From assembly GCA_024402335.1 (NCBI GenBank), contig JAKSTZ010000007.1:1-64000 (forward strand): a DNA stretch of 64,000 bases, written 5' to 3'. This document shows, in pieces, positions 1 to 10,000 of the stretch. Both the position numbers and the translations under genes were made by a program. Source of the DNA: Bacteroidales bacterium (lineage in GTDB: Bacteria; Bacteroidota; Bacteroidia; Bacteroidales; UBA1715). The notes under the pieces were generated by a model. That model had not been told where the DNA came from. It did not search any database and saw only the letters and a program-made list of their open reading frames with translations. Numbering within the stretch: position 1 is the stretch's first letter; the number at the start of each line of letters is the position of its first letter.

Positions 1-61
1 CAGTTGGTAGAGCAATTGACTCTTAATCAATGGGTCGAGGGTTCGAGCCCCTCCGAGGTCA
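1..61 (+). tRNA. tRNA-Lys (CTT), 5' end cut off by the window
   Basis: The window opens in the D arm. The anticodon stem ATTGA/TCAAT encloses the 7-base loop CTCTTAA, giving anticodon CTT (lysine). The T arm GAGGG-TTCGAGC-CCCTC and the 3' acceptor strand CGAGGTC plus discriminator A end at 61. No CCA is encoded. The 3' half from base 17 is repeated exactly at 42206-42251, so this tRNA is a chimera: native 5' half, element-supplied 3' half, which keeps it functional after integration. Confidence 0.93.
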
Positions 62-62
62 C
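17..62 (+). repeat. attL, left copy of the 46-base direct repeat
   Basis: The repeat begins TGACTCTTAATC and ends CCGAGGTCAC. It is identical to 42206-42251 over 46 bases; the flanking bases differ on both sides (T versus G on the left, T versus C on the right). It covers the anticodon loop to the 3' end of the tRNA, the usual target of tyrosine integrases. Confidence 0.93.
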
Positions 63-73
63 TACTGAAAATC

Positions 74-104
74 AAGCACTTACGGTAATGTAAGTGCTTT
101 TTTT
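74..104 (+). terminator. terminator hairpin after tRNA-Lys, element copy
   Basis: AAGCACTTAC (74-83) pairs with GTAAGTGCTT (90-99) around the loop GGTAAT, followed by a T run. A related hairpin follows the right repeat (42253-42283), and one with the same stem core closes the integrase gene (1460-1488). The element therefore seems to bring its own terminator for the rebuilt tRNA. Confidence 0.8.
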
Positions 105-138
105 ATGCTATTAAATCAAAATATCGCATTTTTTGCTC

Positions 139-146
139 TACCTTTG
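139..146 (+). promoter_or_regulatory. candidate -7 box for the integrase
   Basis: TACCTTTG fits the Bacteroidetes -7 consensus TAnnTTTG and lies about 90 bases before the integrase ATG. I see no well-spaced -33 TTTG, so this is a weak call. Confidence 0.35.
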
Positions 147-199
147 CTAGCAAAGGGTTGGAGACATTTTGACAACAAATCAACTACAAATTGAAACAA

Positions 200-220
200 A
201 AAATGTTCGTACTATGTTCG
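200..220 (+). repeat. left copy of 21-base TGTTCG-twin site
   Basis: This 21-base sequence, containing TGTTCGTACTATGTTCG, is identical to 42123-42143 near the right end, in the same orientation. It holds two TGTTCG units with an 11-base period, about one helical turn. The position inside each end suits an arm-type integrase or excisionase binding site. That function is inferred. Confidence 0.6.
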
Positions 221-236
221 AACAAAAAATACGGTT

Positions 237-1442
237 ATGGCATCAATTTCTATTAAATTAAACAGAAATCGAAGGAATAAAATCGGGGAGGCATCCATAT
301 TCTTTCAAATTGTGAATAACAGAAAGAATAGCAGCATCGTTACAGGTTTGCACGTTAAGGATGAATATTTCTTGGGGGAACCTCAGAAAGTTCTGCGTTC
401 AAATGCTCCAAATGCTGAAGCTTTGAACAAAGAATTATGGAATTTGTATTTAAAGTTCCAAGAAAAGTTATTGTCTCTCAATACAACAGGAAGAAGTAAG
501 AAAATGACAGTTGTAGAAGTAAAGAAATATTTGCTTAGTGATGAGGATGTTTTTTCTTTAAATAATTCAGTGGTAACCTTTACCGATTATGCTCAGAAAC
601 ATTTGCAACGATATACGGGACAATCTTACAATACAAATAAGCGTATGATTGCAATGGTTACGGATTTCTTTAAAGGTAAAACTATCTTTTTTGAGGATAT
701 TACTGTTGGTGCTCTTCGTAATATGGATGACCTTTGGGGTAAGACAATGGCAATAAATTCACGGGCTATATATTTTCGTAACTTGCGTGCCTTGTTCAAC
801 AGAGCTATTGATGATGGAGTATGTAAGGAATATCCGTTTCGTTCGTTTAAGATAAAATCAGTTAATAAGGAAAAGGATTTTTTGCCTGTGGAATATATGA
901 GAAAGTTAAGGAATTTGAATTTCTTGGAAACTGAAAATTTACGTGAATTGACAAGGGATGCTTTTTTGCTTTCGTTTTATCTATGTGGTGTTATTCTTGA
1001 TGATATATATATATGGAAACCAGAAAATCTTGTTGACGGAAAAATAATCTTTGTTCGTGATAAAATTGCTAGACATGAACCGAATAAGATAAAAATAACA
1101 GTTCCTCCTGAAGCAATGGAGATAATTAAAAAATACAAAGGAAAGAATTATTTGTTAAACTTTGCGGAGGTCTATCCGAATTACGAAAATTTTATTGGTT
1201 ATATAACGCACCGAATAAAGGATATCGCAAAACGCATCGGGTACCCAAGTTTGACCTTCTATTATGCACGATATTCATGGGCAACTTATGCAGATAAACT
1301 TGGCATAGATGAAAAGGTTATCTCTAAGTCATTAGGACATACAGATAAGAGTGTTGCAGGTCGTCACTATATTTCCTACGATTGGAAAAGAACGGATGAA
1401 GCGAATCGTAAGGTGATAGACTATTTGTGTGCTTCATATTGA
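237..1442 (+). CDS. tyrosine recombinase / integrase
   Basis: A 401-aa site-specific recombinase, expected to integrate and excise the element at tRNA-Lys. The N-terminal arm and SAM-like core-binding region (about residues 100-210) precede a catalytic domain (about 230-400). Visible catalytic features are YYARYSWAT (box II Arg), KSLGHTDKSVA (the LGH histidine) and HYISYDW (the nucleophilic Tyr). Where many Bacteroidetes integrases have TRGM around the first catalytic Arg, this one has LCGV, and the usual His of HxxR is Tyr. Related Bacteroidetes integrases show similar changes, so the enzyme is probably active, but this is not certain. The gene runs inward from attL and ends at a hairpin shared with the convergent secreted-protein operon. 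Confidence 0.9.
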   Translation: MASISIKLNRNRRNKIGEASIFFQIVNNRKNSSIVTGLHVKDEYFLGEPQKVLRSNAPNAEALNKELWNLYLKFQEKLLSLNTTGRSKKMTVVEVKKYLLSDEDVFSLNNSVVTFTDYAQKHLQRYTGQSYNTNKRMIAMVTDFFKGKTIFFEDITVGALRNMDDLWGKTMAINSRAIYFRNLRALFNRAIDDGVCKEYPFRSFKIKSVNKEKDFLPVEYMRKLRNLNFLETENLRELTRDAFLLSFYLCGVILDDIYIWKPENLVDGKIIFVRDKIARHEPNKIKITVPPEAMEIIKKYKGKNYLLNFAEVYPNYENFIGYITHRIKDIAKRIGYPSLTFYYARYSWATYADKLGIDEKVISKSLGHTDKSVAGRHYISYDWKRTDEANRKVIDYLCASY

Positions 1443-1459
1443 GAGATATTAGGATGAAA

Positions 1460-1488
1460 AAAAGCACTTACGATAAGTAAGTGCTTTT
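1460..1488. terminator. bidirectional terminator between integrase and secreted-protein operon
   Basis: AAAAGCACTTAC (1460-1471) pairs perfectly over 12 bases with GTAAGTGCTTTT (1477-1488), loop GATAA. A runs on one side and T runs on the other suit termination of both converging transcripts. The stem core matches the hairpin at 74-99. Confidence 0.8.
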
Positions 1489-1541
1489 GGCTCCCATAGC
1501 AGGACTTTTACAGGTGATTCTTTAGTTAATTTTCCTGAAAA

Positions 1542-4500
1542 TTACTTCACCACAACTATCGGTTTGGTAAACGTGCCTTTGTCTGTTTCTATTTGTACAA
1601 AGTAGTTACCAGCCAACAGGTTGGAAACATCTATTTGAGTTACGTTTTGTTTCTGCATAACAACACCGCCGACTACATCATATACGATTACTCGTTGAAT
1701 AGTTGCATTTGTCGATATTGTCAAAATATGCTTTACAGGTAGAGGATATACATTCAAATATGTTTCCGCTATGTCAAGTGATGTTCCGTCATTTTCGTTT
1801 TGTTCCTCATCGCTCAACGTCAAGGATTTTAGAGAATATTCCTGCGGAGGACAATCACCATTGACATTCACATAATAGTATATACCACCATAACTCAAAC
1901 ATCCTTCTCCATTTTGAGCGTGTACCACAATGTTACCCGATGTTCCGTTGAAATTGACAGCAATTCGGTTCGTTCCTTGACCCGAAACGATTTCTGCATT
2001 TGCAGGAACTTCCCAATGGTATTCCGAAGCGTTGCCCGAAACGGTATATATCACGTTCTCGGCAGTATTGCACACATTGTTGTCTCCCAAGTTTTGATAG
2101 TACAAATCATTTGGTCGTATGCGTTGCTCTATGGCTATCGTGGTTTCTGCATTTTGCTCTCCATTTACGTATTCCTGAACGGTTAAAGAAACGGTTTGTA
2201 ATCCAGGCAAGAAATGAATTTGTACAGAATTAGCGTTTTGCTGTGATATCTGTGCATTACCAGCAATTGTCCATCTGTATAGGGCATTTGCTATAGGATT
2301 TACGACTTCATAGTTTAGGTAATGATAGTCCTCTCTGGCATTTGATTTACATACGAACCGTTTTCCATCTATTTCTATAGTTCTTACAATCTTTTGGTTA
2401 ATATGAACTTTGCTTTGTGCAGATTCCACTTCGTGTATATTGCCTATAAAATCAACAACTTCGGCTTGAACAATGGCGTTTCCTTCCGCTTTTGCAACAA
2501 ACGGAAGCGAAATCGGCAACATATCTGACGAAGAAACCAACAATCGGATTCCACCGTCACAAGACTTGATAGTTAAACCACTTTGGGAGTACGAATATGA
2601 CGTATCTCCGTTAAACTGCAATTTCTCATTGTCATATTGTATTGTTGCTATTAAACTTGATACACAACCACAATTGGCAGGGTTATTCAAGCCAAATTCA
2701 AATTGTACGGTATCGCCAACGAATGCGTCATATTCTTGTTGCAGAACCTCCCAACGGCAATTTGACTTGACCTCGATTTGTACCGAATCCTCTGCTGCAC
2801 AATAGTCGTCATACGCTGAAACCACATATTTCAATGTATGGGTTCCAATTCCTGCCAAAGATGGGTTGAAATAGTTTCCGTCCGTTATTCCGTCGCCCAC
2901 CCATTGACCATTTGCAGGAATAGCCGTAAGTGCTATTGCCGTGTCTTGTTCGTAGAATGTCTGTGGCACATCTATTTGTACAACAGGAGATTGTCCTATG
3001 GTAATTGTTCCTGTTGCCGTATAATTCCGTAGGTTTCCGTCTTTAAGAATGTCGTTTACGAACAATGTCATATTTGATTCGCCTTGTCCGACAACCTCAA
3101 ATTGCAATGCCAAAAATTCTGTTGTGACAGGGGCGTTATTTGACACAATGGCACTCAATACGTTCCCATTTTCCCTTACATAAACCGTCTTGTTGTTGCT
3201 TTCAATATCAACATAACGTACAACGGCCGTGTCGTATGTCAAACAAAAATGTACATCCGATATACAGGCACAAATATCCGACACTCGGACAGGTATGGTA
3301 ACTAATCCCGCTGGCTCACAAAGTACCGTGTCGGGGAGTATAAATCTGAAATTGCAGTCGTTTGTGACGGTAATTTCAATGCTGTCACGACCACCACACG
3401 TTTCTCCGTTGGGTGCTACAACGTATGTTAGCGTATGTTTACCTACGCCAACAGTAGCCGAGTTGAACGTGGAACCCGAAATGCCGTCGCCTTGCCACGT
3501 TCCGCCTGTCGGTGTGGCTTGCAAGGATACAGTTTCACCTTTTGCAATCTCCGATACGGTTGGTGAAATTTGAACCTCTGTGCTTGGTGCAACCGTTACA
3601 ACACCATTGACGAGCGTAACGGTTGGTTCTTCACCATCGCCTGAACCCGTATATTCAAAACTTACGGGAGCAATATCCGACGTCCCCGATTCCAATGCCT
3701 TGAAACGTAACGTACCAATATTGCCACCTCTGAATCCTGTTCCATTTCCCACGCTGATTATTGCACTTACCATTCCATTGCCACAATCTTTGAAACGAAC
3801 AAAGTTTGATTGGGAATTTACTCCTTCAAGTTGGAGAACAGCCGAATTATAGCGTACCGAGAAAAACATACTGTTTACACAATAGCATTCCACATCGGAC
3901 ATTGAAAGTGCGACATCAAAAACATCGTTTTGACATACCGACTTGTTTTCAGCCGAAATAACCATTTCACATTGTTGTGGTTGCTGACATTCGCCAATAG
4001 GAGCAATATATGGATGTAGCGCCTCATACGAAACGCATCCTTCTCCATTTTGTGCAAATACTGTTATATTACCCGCAACACCATGAAAGTCAACCACTGC
4101 GGTGTTGCCACTCTGTGAAACCAACGTGTTACCTTCGGGAACAGTCCAGGTGAAAGACTGAGCATTGTTTGCAGAAGCAGTGTAAACCACGCCTTTTTGT
4201 TCAGAACAGACAGCTCCCCAACCTGTTGGACCATCAACAGAAACCATAGTAGGGCGAATGTTCTTTGCTATTTCTTTTATGCCTGTTCGCAAAACAGAGT
4301 TTCCGTCACGTTCTGTAACACGCAATATAACCGTTCCTGTACCTTCTGTAAAACGAACTGTTACAGAATTCCCTATTGCTGTTTTCGAAGGATTAAAATC
4401 TGCGCCGCCTTCTATTGACCATTCATATACAACGTTTGAAGAAGATGCTAAAACTTCATACTGCAGGTAATCAATAGAAGAGATTGATTCCTTACAATCT

Positions 4501-4598
4501 GTTGGTAAACCTATTATCTCGAGGTTCTGGGCATACGAACAGACCACCGCCAAAAGTAGTGCGACGATTGTAATTCCTATTTTATTTCTATACCTCAT
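1542..4598 (-). CDS. secreted T9SS protein with three cohesin-like modules
   Basis: A 1018-aa secreted or cell-surface protein. A signal peptide (ending SYAQ) is followed by two PKD/Ig-like modules, then three cohesin-like modules at about residues 210-335, 413-535 and 613-735. Each has the cohesin pattern of a V..PV.. start, a YD/YN...L strand, a GT/L-F-.V strand and a closing G.V.V strand. They are separated by Ig-like spacers of the GTWQGDGISG type. A second PKD/Ig pair follows, nearly mirroring the N-terminal pair. The last 75 residues are a type A T9SS sorting domain (YPLPV, GNYFVQIETDKG). It is the last gene of a three-gene operon whose first product ends in a dockerin, so it could be the scaffold that binds it. 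The cohesin call rests on pattern only. Confidence 0.72.
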   Translation of the reverse strand: MRYRNKIGITIVALLLAVVCSYAQNLEIIGLPTDCKESISSIDYLQYEVLASSSNVVYEWSIEGGADFNPSKTAIGNSVTVRFTEGTGTVILRVTERDGNSVLRTGIKEIAKNIRPTMVSVDGPTGWGAVCSEQKGVVYTASANNAQSFTWTVPEGNTLVSQSGNTAVVDFHGVAGNITVFAQNGEGCVSYEALHPYIAPIGECQQPQQCEMVISAENKSVCQNDVFDVALSMSDVECYCVNSMFFSVRYNSAVLQLEGVNSQSNFVRFKDCGNGMVSAIISVGNGTGFRGGNIGTLRFKALESGTSDIAPVSFEYTGSGDGEEPTVTLVNGVVTVAPSTEVQISPTVSEIAKGETVSLQATPTGGTWQGDGISGSTFNSATVGVGKHTLTYVVAPNGETCGGRDSIEITVTNDCNFRFILPDTVLCEPAGLVTIPVRVSDICACISDVHFCLTYDTAVVRYVDIESNNKTVYVRENGNVLSAIVSNNAPVTTEFLALQFEVVGQGESNMTLFVNDILKDGNLRNYTATGTITIGQSPVVQIDVPQTFYEQDTAIALTAIPANGQWVGDGITDGNYFNPSLAGIGTHTLKYVVSAYDDYCAAEDSVQIEVKSNCRWEVLQQEYDAFVGDTVQFEFGLNNPANCGCVSSLIATIQYDNEKLQFNGDTSYSYSQSGLTIKSCDGGIRLLVSSSDMLPISLPFVAKAEGNAIVQAEVVDFIGNIHEVESAQSKVHINQKIVRTIEIDGKRFVCKSNAREDYHYLNYEVVNPIANALYRWTIAGNAQISQQNANSVQIHFLPGLQTVSLTVQEYVNGEQNAETTIAIEQRIRPNDLYYQNLGDNNVCNTAENVIYTVSGNASEYHWEVPANAEIVSGQGTNRIAVNFNGTSGNIVVHAQNGEGCLSYGGIYYYVNVNGDCPPQEYSLKSLTLSDEEQNENDGTSLDIAETYLNVYPLPVKHILTISTNATIQRVIVYDVVGGVVMQKQNVTQIDVSNLLAGNYFVQIETDKGTFTKPIVVVK

Positions 4599-4611
4599 TG
4601 TTTTTCTTCTT

Positions 4612-7005
4612 TTATCTCACCACAACTTTTTCTATTTGTGTTCCGCATTGCACAGAATATGTTCCTGTTGGCAACGATATGTTGTTTTGCATTTTTTGCC
4701 CAGTTACATTGTAAATAACATAATTCTCGCAATTGCATCGTATTATTCTGTTTTCTACACGAATTTCCATGTTATCAGAAGACATAGCTTCTATGGCACT
4801 ACTGCCACCATGTACTATAAACTCTTGGCTTTGTACCGTTTCATAAACCTCTTCATCCTCTGGAATAACCTTTATCACATAGTTTGCGGTTATATTTTGT
4901 GGTAACGTAATTACAAATGCTTCTCCCGATTTTATTTCTATGTTTTCATTTATTACAATAGAAGTGCCATTTACCTGTTCTAAAACGACCTTTGCACTAT
5001 AGGTTTGATTTTCTGCATTGCTTATGGAACATTGTATTGTACCATTTTCTTGATTTTCAAAAGAAAAATCTGAAGTGTGTATTTTGTGGATGCCTTTATA
5101 GATTGTTAGATTATATCCTATTTTACATGCATATACAACATTTGCATCATTGCTTTTACTTATACGTAGCAAGTTCGGCATTTCAAAAGGAACAACTTCC
5201 CAATTATATCCACCGTCACTACTGTACATTGCTGACGTAATAGGATACAAATTATTCTCTGAAATAATTGGCAACAGTATTTTCCCATTATTATAATCAA
5301 GAATTGTTTGACTATATTTATTTGCTCCATTATTATAGTCTTGAGGTGGTAGCGAAGCTAATTTGAAATTTAATGTCATCGTATCACAAACATAAATATA
5401 ACCTTGCTTCCTGTCCTCTATAATCCAATTACCAAAATCTTTGTAAAAATCGATTATTAACTGTGGATATTTCCCTTGAATTTTATTATCTGTTAATACA
5501 GAATACGTCATGGTATTTTTTTCGGTATCTACTTTACCAATAAAGAATGTTTTGAAATCTTCACTTCGAAATAATCCGAGACGTTCATTTGCAAAGCAAC
5601 CATTTAAAGTACCTCCATAATCATAGAAATCATCATTAGTAATCCAAACACGATTCCATGTGTCACCACCGTCAGTTGTTTGATAGAGGTGGTATTCGTC
5701 ATAAATATAGCCAAGCTGATCCGTGAAAAATTGGATACTCGTTTCTCCAAATATATTAGAGAGATTCAGTTTTTTCCCCTTCCATTCTTTCCCACCATCT
5801 TTGGAAACGTATAAACTATCCGCACTTGCTATATAGATCACATTGTCAGAAATAATTTGCATTGTATATAAAGTGGTGTTGAAATCCTTATAAGACCATG
5901 TTTTCCCTCCGTCAATTGTATGAAACAATCGTCCATTAGACTGTTTCCCCATTATGAAACACTCATCTTTTGATTTTACAAACAGCCCTTTTGTCTCTAT
6001 ATTTCCCCCATAAATATACTTTGATAATCCTTCATTTAACACATCTTTTTCTTTTGGACAAAAATCATTCGTTTTTTGCCACGTTTTCAAACTATCAGAA
6101 GAAGAAATATATCGAGAACCATTATATCCTCCTGAAACGGAAGCCCAAACATAACCATTGCCAAGGTCACACACACGATTAGGAACCTCATAATACTTAA
6201 ATGATCCATCTGTTTGGTCAAACATATTTATTATTCTACACCCAGACAAGGTCTTGTTAATAGAATTTGTTACCGTTAGTATAATATAGCCATTATTGAA
6301 TTGGTATAAGTACGCAGGGGTAATGTTTAATTCAGTTCGTTCCCATGACACTCCTCCATTGTTTGTTACATAATACCCTCCAGATGTAAATAAGTATCCC
6401 AATTGTTCATTAACAAATGCCATGTAAATGGATGGCTCTGTTTTTTGAAATGATATATTACCTGTAATTTTCTCCCAATTACAACCTGCGTCTTTACTGG
6501 AATACAAATATAATTCTTTGAGAGAAGAGTTATATACTGTAGCGAAAAATGTGTTTTCGTTTTTCCAGACGATATTTGTTACTTTGTTTTCAGATTCCAA
6601 ATTTGACAACGTTCGTTTCCACGTATGACCTTCATCAGACGTATATAATAATACGTTTGTAGAGTCACTTTCGTTTTTCCCTATAGCATAATATATACCA
6701 TGTATAGAATCTTTTGAAAACGATAAAAGTTCGGGAACACAATTGTCAAATATTTTCTCTCCATCGTTTATTCCGCCACGTAGAACATCATAAGTTATAT
6801 TCCATGTTTTACATGTATCTGACGATTCCGCAAGCCACCCTTGTTTTGTCGCTACAATAATATTACCGTTTTTAGTAATTGCACCTTGAGAAACCGTCAT
6901 AGTTGAATATTGAGGGGTTATCCATTCCCATTCATAACTCCATGGTTGCGCATATATAAATAAATATACGAAAAAAGAATACATTAAAATTATTACTCGT
7001 TTCAT
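4612..7005 (-). CDS. secreted Asp-box (BNR/sortilin-like) beta-propeller, T9SS cargo
   Basis: A 797-aa secreted protein with a short signal peptide (ending IYAQP). At least eight Asp-box motifs of the S/T-x-D-x-G-x-x-W type are spread along the chain, for example TSDEGHTW, VTNNGGVSW, TIDGGKTW, TTDGGDTW and SSDGGYNW. These are the turns of a sortilin/YCF48-like or sialidase-like propeller. No sialidase catalytic set was recognised, so enzymatic activity is unproven. The C terminus (VIYNVTGQKM, LPTGTYSVQC, VEKVVVR-like end) is a short T9SS type A-like sorting domain. It lies 13 bases upstream of the cohesin gene and 2 bases downstream of the dockerin gene, so all three are probably co-transcribed. 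Confidence 0.75.
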   Translation of the reverse strand: MKRVIILMYSFFVYLFIYAQPWSYEWEWITPQYSTMTVSQGAITKNGNIIVATKQGWLAESSDTCKTWNITYDVLRGGINDGEKIFDNCVPELLSFSKDSIHGIYYAIGKNESDSTNVLLYTSDEGHTWKRTLSNLESENKVTNIVWKNENTFFATVYNSSLKELYLYSSKDAGCNWEKITGNISFQKTEPSIYMAFVNEQLGYLFTSGGYYVTNNGGVSWERTELNITPAYLYQFNNGYIILTVTNSINKTLSGCRIINMFDQTDGSFKYYEVPNRVCDLGNGYVWASVSGGYNGSRYISSSDSLKTWQKTNDFCPKEKDVLNEGLSKYIYGGNIETKGLFVKSKDECFIMGKQSNGRLFHTIDGGKTWSYKDFNTTLYTMQIISDNVIYIASADSLYVSKDGGKEWKGKKLNLSNIFGETSIQFFTDQLGYIYDEYHLYQTTDGGDTWNRVWITNDDFYDYGGTLNGCFANERLGLFRSEDFKTFFIGKVDTEKNTMTYSVLTDNKIQGKYPQLIIDFYKDFGNWIIEDRKQGYIYVCDTMTLNFKLASLPPQDYNNGANKYSQTILDYNNGKILLPIISENNLYPITSAMYSSDGGYNWEVVPFEMPNLLRISKSNDANVVYACKIGYNLTIYKGIHKIHTSDFSFENQENGTIQCSISNAENQTYSAKVVLEQVNGTSIVINENIEIKSGEAFVITLPQNITANYVIKVIPEDEEVYETVQSQEFIVHGGSSAIEAMSSDNMEIRVENRIIRCNCENYVIYNVTGQKMQNNISLPTGTYSVQCGTQIEKVVVR

Positions 7006-7007
7006 GG

Positions 7008-10000
7008 CTATTTGTCTTTATAGTGTTCTAAAATAAGGTGTGCCAACATTTCTATGTCTATACTATTGATTGTTCCATCCTTGTTTATATCGGCATTATT
7101 AAGGAAACAACTATTGAGCGTATAGGTTGTTTCACCACAGTTAGACTGAATTGTTATCGTAAATCCACCATCAGAAGCAGGTTGTAATGTTGCACTATTT
7201 TGTACATAACTTCGTAATACCTCTAAATCTTCCAATGTATAACCTGTTTTTCCATCTATAACAACTAAATCATCTTCTTCACAAGTTATAGTATTGCAAT
7301 TTTCGACCTCAAAGGTAATGCTTGCTGTAAGTGTGTCACATTGGTTTGCAATAGTGTATTGATACTGGTATGTCCCACATTTATTATCATCAGGTTTACT
7401 AATTGGTGTCAATGTACCATTAATATCGCTTTCTGCATGAATAATCTGTTCTCCCATTGTATTCCAATCGGAATATTGGATTTTCCCATTAGTAATAGTA
7501 TCGGTACCTACTACTAATAACAATTGAGGTTGTGTTAGACGTTCCACAAATGTAATAGTGTGTTCTGCCGTAGCCGAACATTCGCCAACATATCCCGTTA
7601 CGTGATACATTGTTTTAGGGTAAGCTACACTTATTGTTGCATCTGTTGTATTATCATCCCAAATATAAGTGTTTGCTCCTGAAGCGGTCAAAATAACTTC
7701 GTTACCAACACATACTGTGTTGTCACCTGTAATAGTCACAATTACAGGTTGGCGTAAACGTTGTAATTCTATCGTATCACAATCCGTTTGAGCACGTACC
7801 GTACAGGTTCCCGTTCCACAATCGCTTCCTATTTCAATAGGGACTTCTGCATAAGCCAATGCTTTGGAATCTAATTTGGGGCAAGGCTTATTTTCAAGCA
7901 CGGTTAATGTAAAAGTACGGGATTCCCCAACAGGGACTACGTAGCCAACAGGGGCGGTTAATGTTGCTTCTATTGCTCCATTCGATTTCTGTTCTGTTAG
8001 CAATGAAAATCCCTTGATAGATGAACTTCCACTTGGAGTAGTCACAATTAATCCGTCAGGCAATTTTACACCAACAACAAGATTATCCAATGGTTTTAAT
8101 GAATTATTTGTCACTGTCACTACAATTTGTCCTTCTGCAATGCCTTCCGACTGAATAGCAGTAAACGGGGAACTTGAAGCCGTTATACCTACCATTTGTA
8201 TTTGATCAAGTCCTTCTAATGGCAGATGATATAAGAATCGTTGTTCTTGTAGTTCTCCACAATTACCTAAAGCAGAAACCTTAAATGTAAATGGTGTAAG
8301 AACCGTGGTAGTGTCGCAAATTGCAATTAAATTAAAATCTATAGATATTATATCGTCTTCTGAATCTCTTGAAGATAAAGCTGCACTTTTATCCTGTTGA
8401 GAAGATAAAATATACTGCGAAATAAAAGAAATTGTATCTATATCATTTGCAATATCGTCAAAAATTACGCCAAGAGTATCATATTTAATATCAATGTTGT
8501 CATATTGATAATTTGTATGTATTAAATTATTTGCAATAGATACTCCTTTGAAATTACTTTGCTCAAATGAAAGTCCTATATTTGTAAGATTTGCCCGTCC
8601 AGAATTGTATATGTCAAGATGTATGGGGATTTCTTGACATAATTTAAATACTTCTTCATTTGGATACCTTGATTCTGCAACAAGAATTGCTTCCATATTT
8701 TCAAGTTCTAACTGTGTAAAAAAATTATTACAGTTCCGTATTTCAAACTCTTCGGCAATGTTTGCATTATTCATAATATCTTCACAAGTCCAAATTGCAG
8801 TCACATCCAAGTAACTTGTTCCTTCTCCAGTGCAACCGCTCATTGTAACAGATACTCTTACTGGTGTGTTATTATTTATGTTAATATCGTTGATATTAAC
8901 ATAATGAATACCACTTTGAGCTGGGGATTCTATACTTGAATGCAGAATCCCATTGACTAAAATTCTTTCTATGTGTAATCTTGTAACATTATTATCATTC
9001 GGTTTAATTCGTAAAGTTACGTTTGGAGCATCTGCGTTACCTGTGTTTTTTACAAATACATTCCATGTTGTAAGTCTAGAAACACTCTGTTCTACAGAAG
9101 AGTTCATTTCTATAATAGGAGCGTATATAGTCCGTGCAGGAGCAAGGTCATGAGTAAACGTTTCATTTTCTGAACATGAAGCATAGTAATCACTGTATGT
9201 ATATGAACCGTGCAATGTACTATCAAGTTGTTGATTTGTAATGCATAAAGCACGAACCTCCTTGCTATAGCGTGCCTCTAAAGTAGTACTTTTAGTACGA
9301 TAGCCAATTAAAGATAAATCCTCTTCGTACGCTTGACCTACCTCTGATGTTGTTGTATAATAAAACCCTTCAACAGCAGGAAGCTTAACATTGAGTAATC
9401 GTAGAGGATGGTTCTTTATAGATTCTGCAGCTTGGGTGGTTGTTAGAGAAACAAGTATATTTTCTTGAACCCTCGTTGCATACATTGTAGAAAAATTGTG
9501 GCGAGGCTCTGGATCATAAACCACTAAAGGAAACCCCTTACTATTCGCTGTATGAATATTGTTTCCTTCATCGATAACAGCAAATTCTACTCGTAGGTTA
9601 CAGTCGTTTCTATCGGGAAGAGAATGGTCGCCTTTTACAAAGACCTCTGCTGTCAGCTGTAGTGGAGTATGGTTTAAAGTGCCTGAACATGGAAACATCA
9701 GGTCGTTTGATGTCCAAGCAATACCATTATTAATCGCATTTTCACTCGTTGTCGCTATAGTATATGAAGAACCATTTACAGAAATAGAACACGAAATAGA
9801 TTCAAATTGCAACTTTCCTTCTAAATCGTATACCCGTGCAATAATTCTCCGTGGCTTGGGACATGTATCGTTGCACCAATAGGATAATTCACCTGTGGCA
9901 TTGATTGTCACGGGCTCACATGTATTTATTTCTTGAGGAACGGCTGGTGTCACCTCTAGCGTACGGGCAGAAATACAAGATTTTCCCTGTAAGGTATCTG

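Noticed and set aside
200..220. CRISPR repeat
   Set aside because: Only two copies 42 kb apart, with no spacers and no cas genes.
4612..7005. Sialidase
   Set aside because: Asp boxes alone also occur in sortilin and photosystem-factor propellers; no Arg triad or FRIP motif seen.
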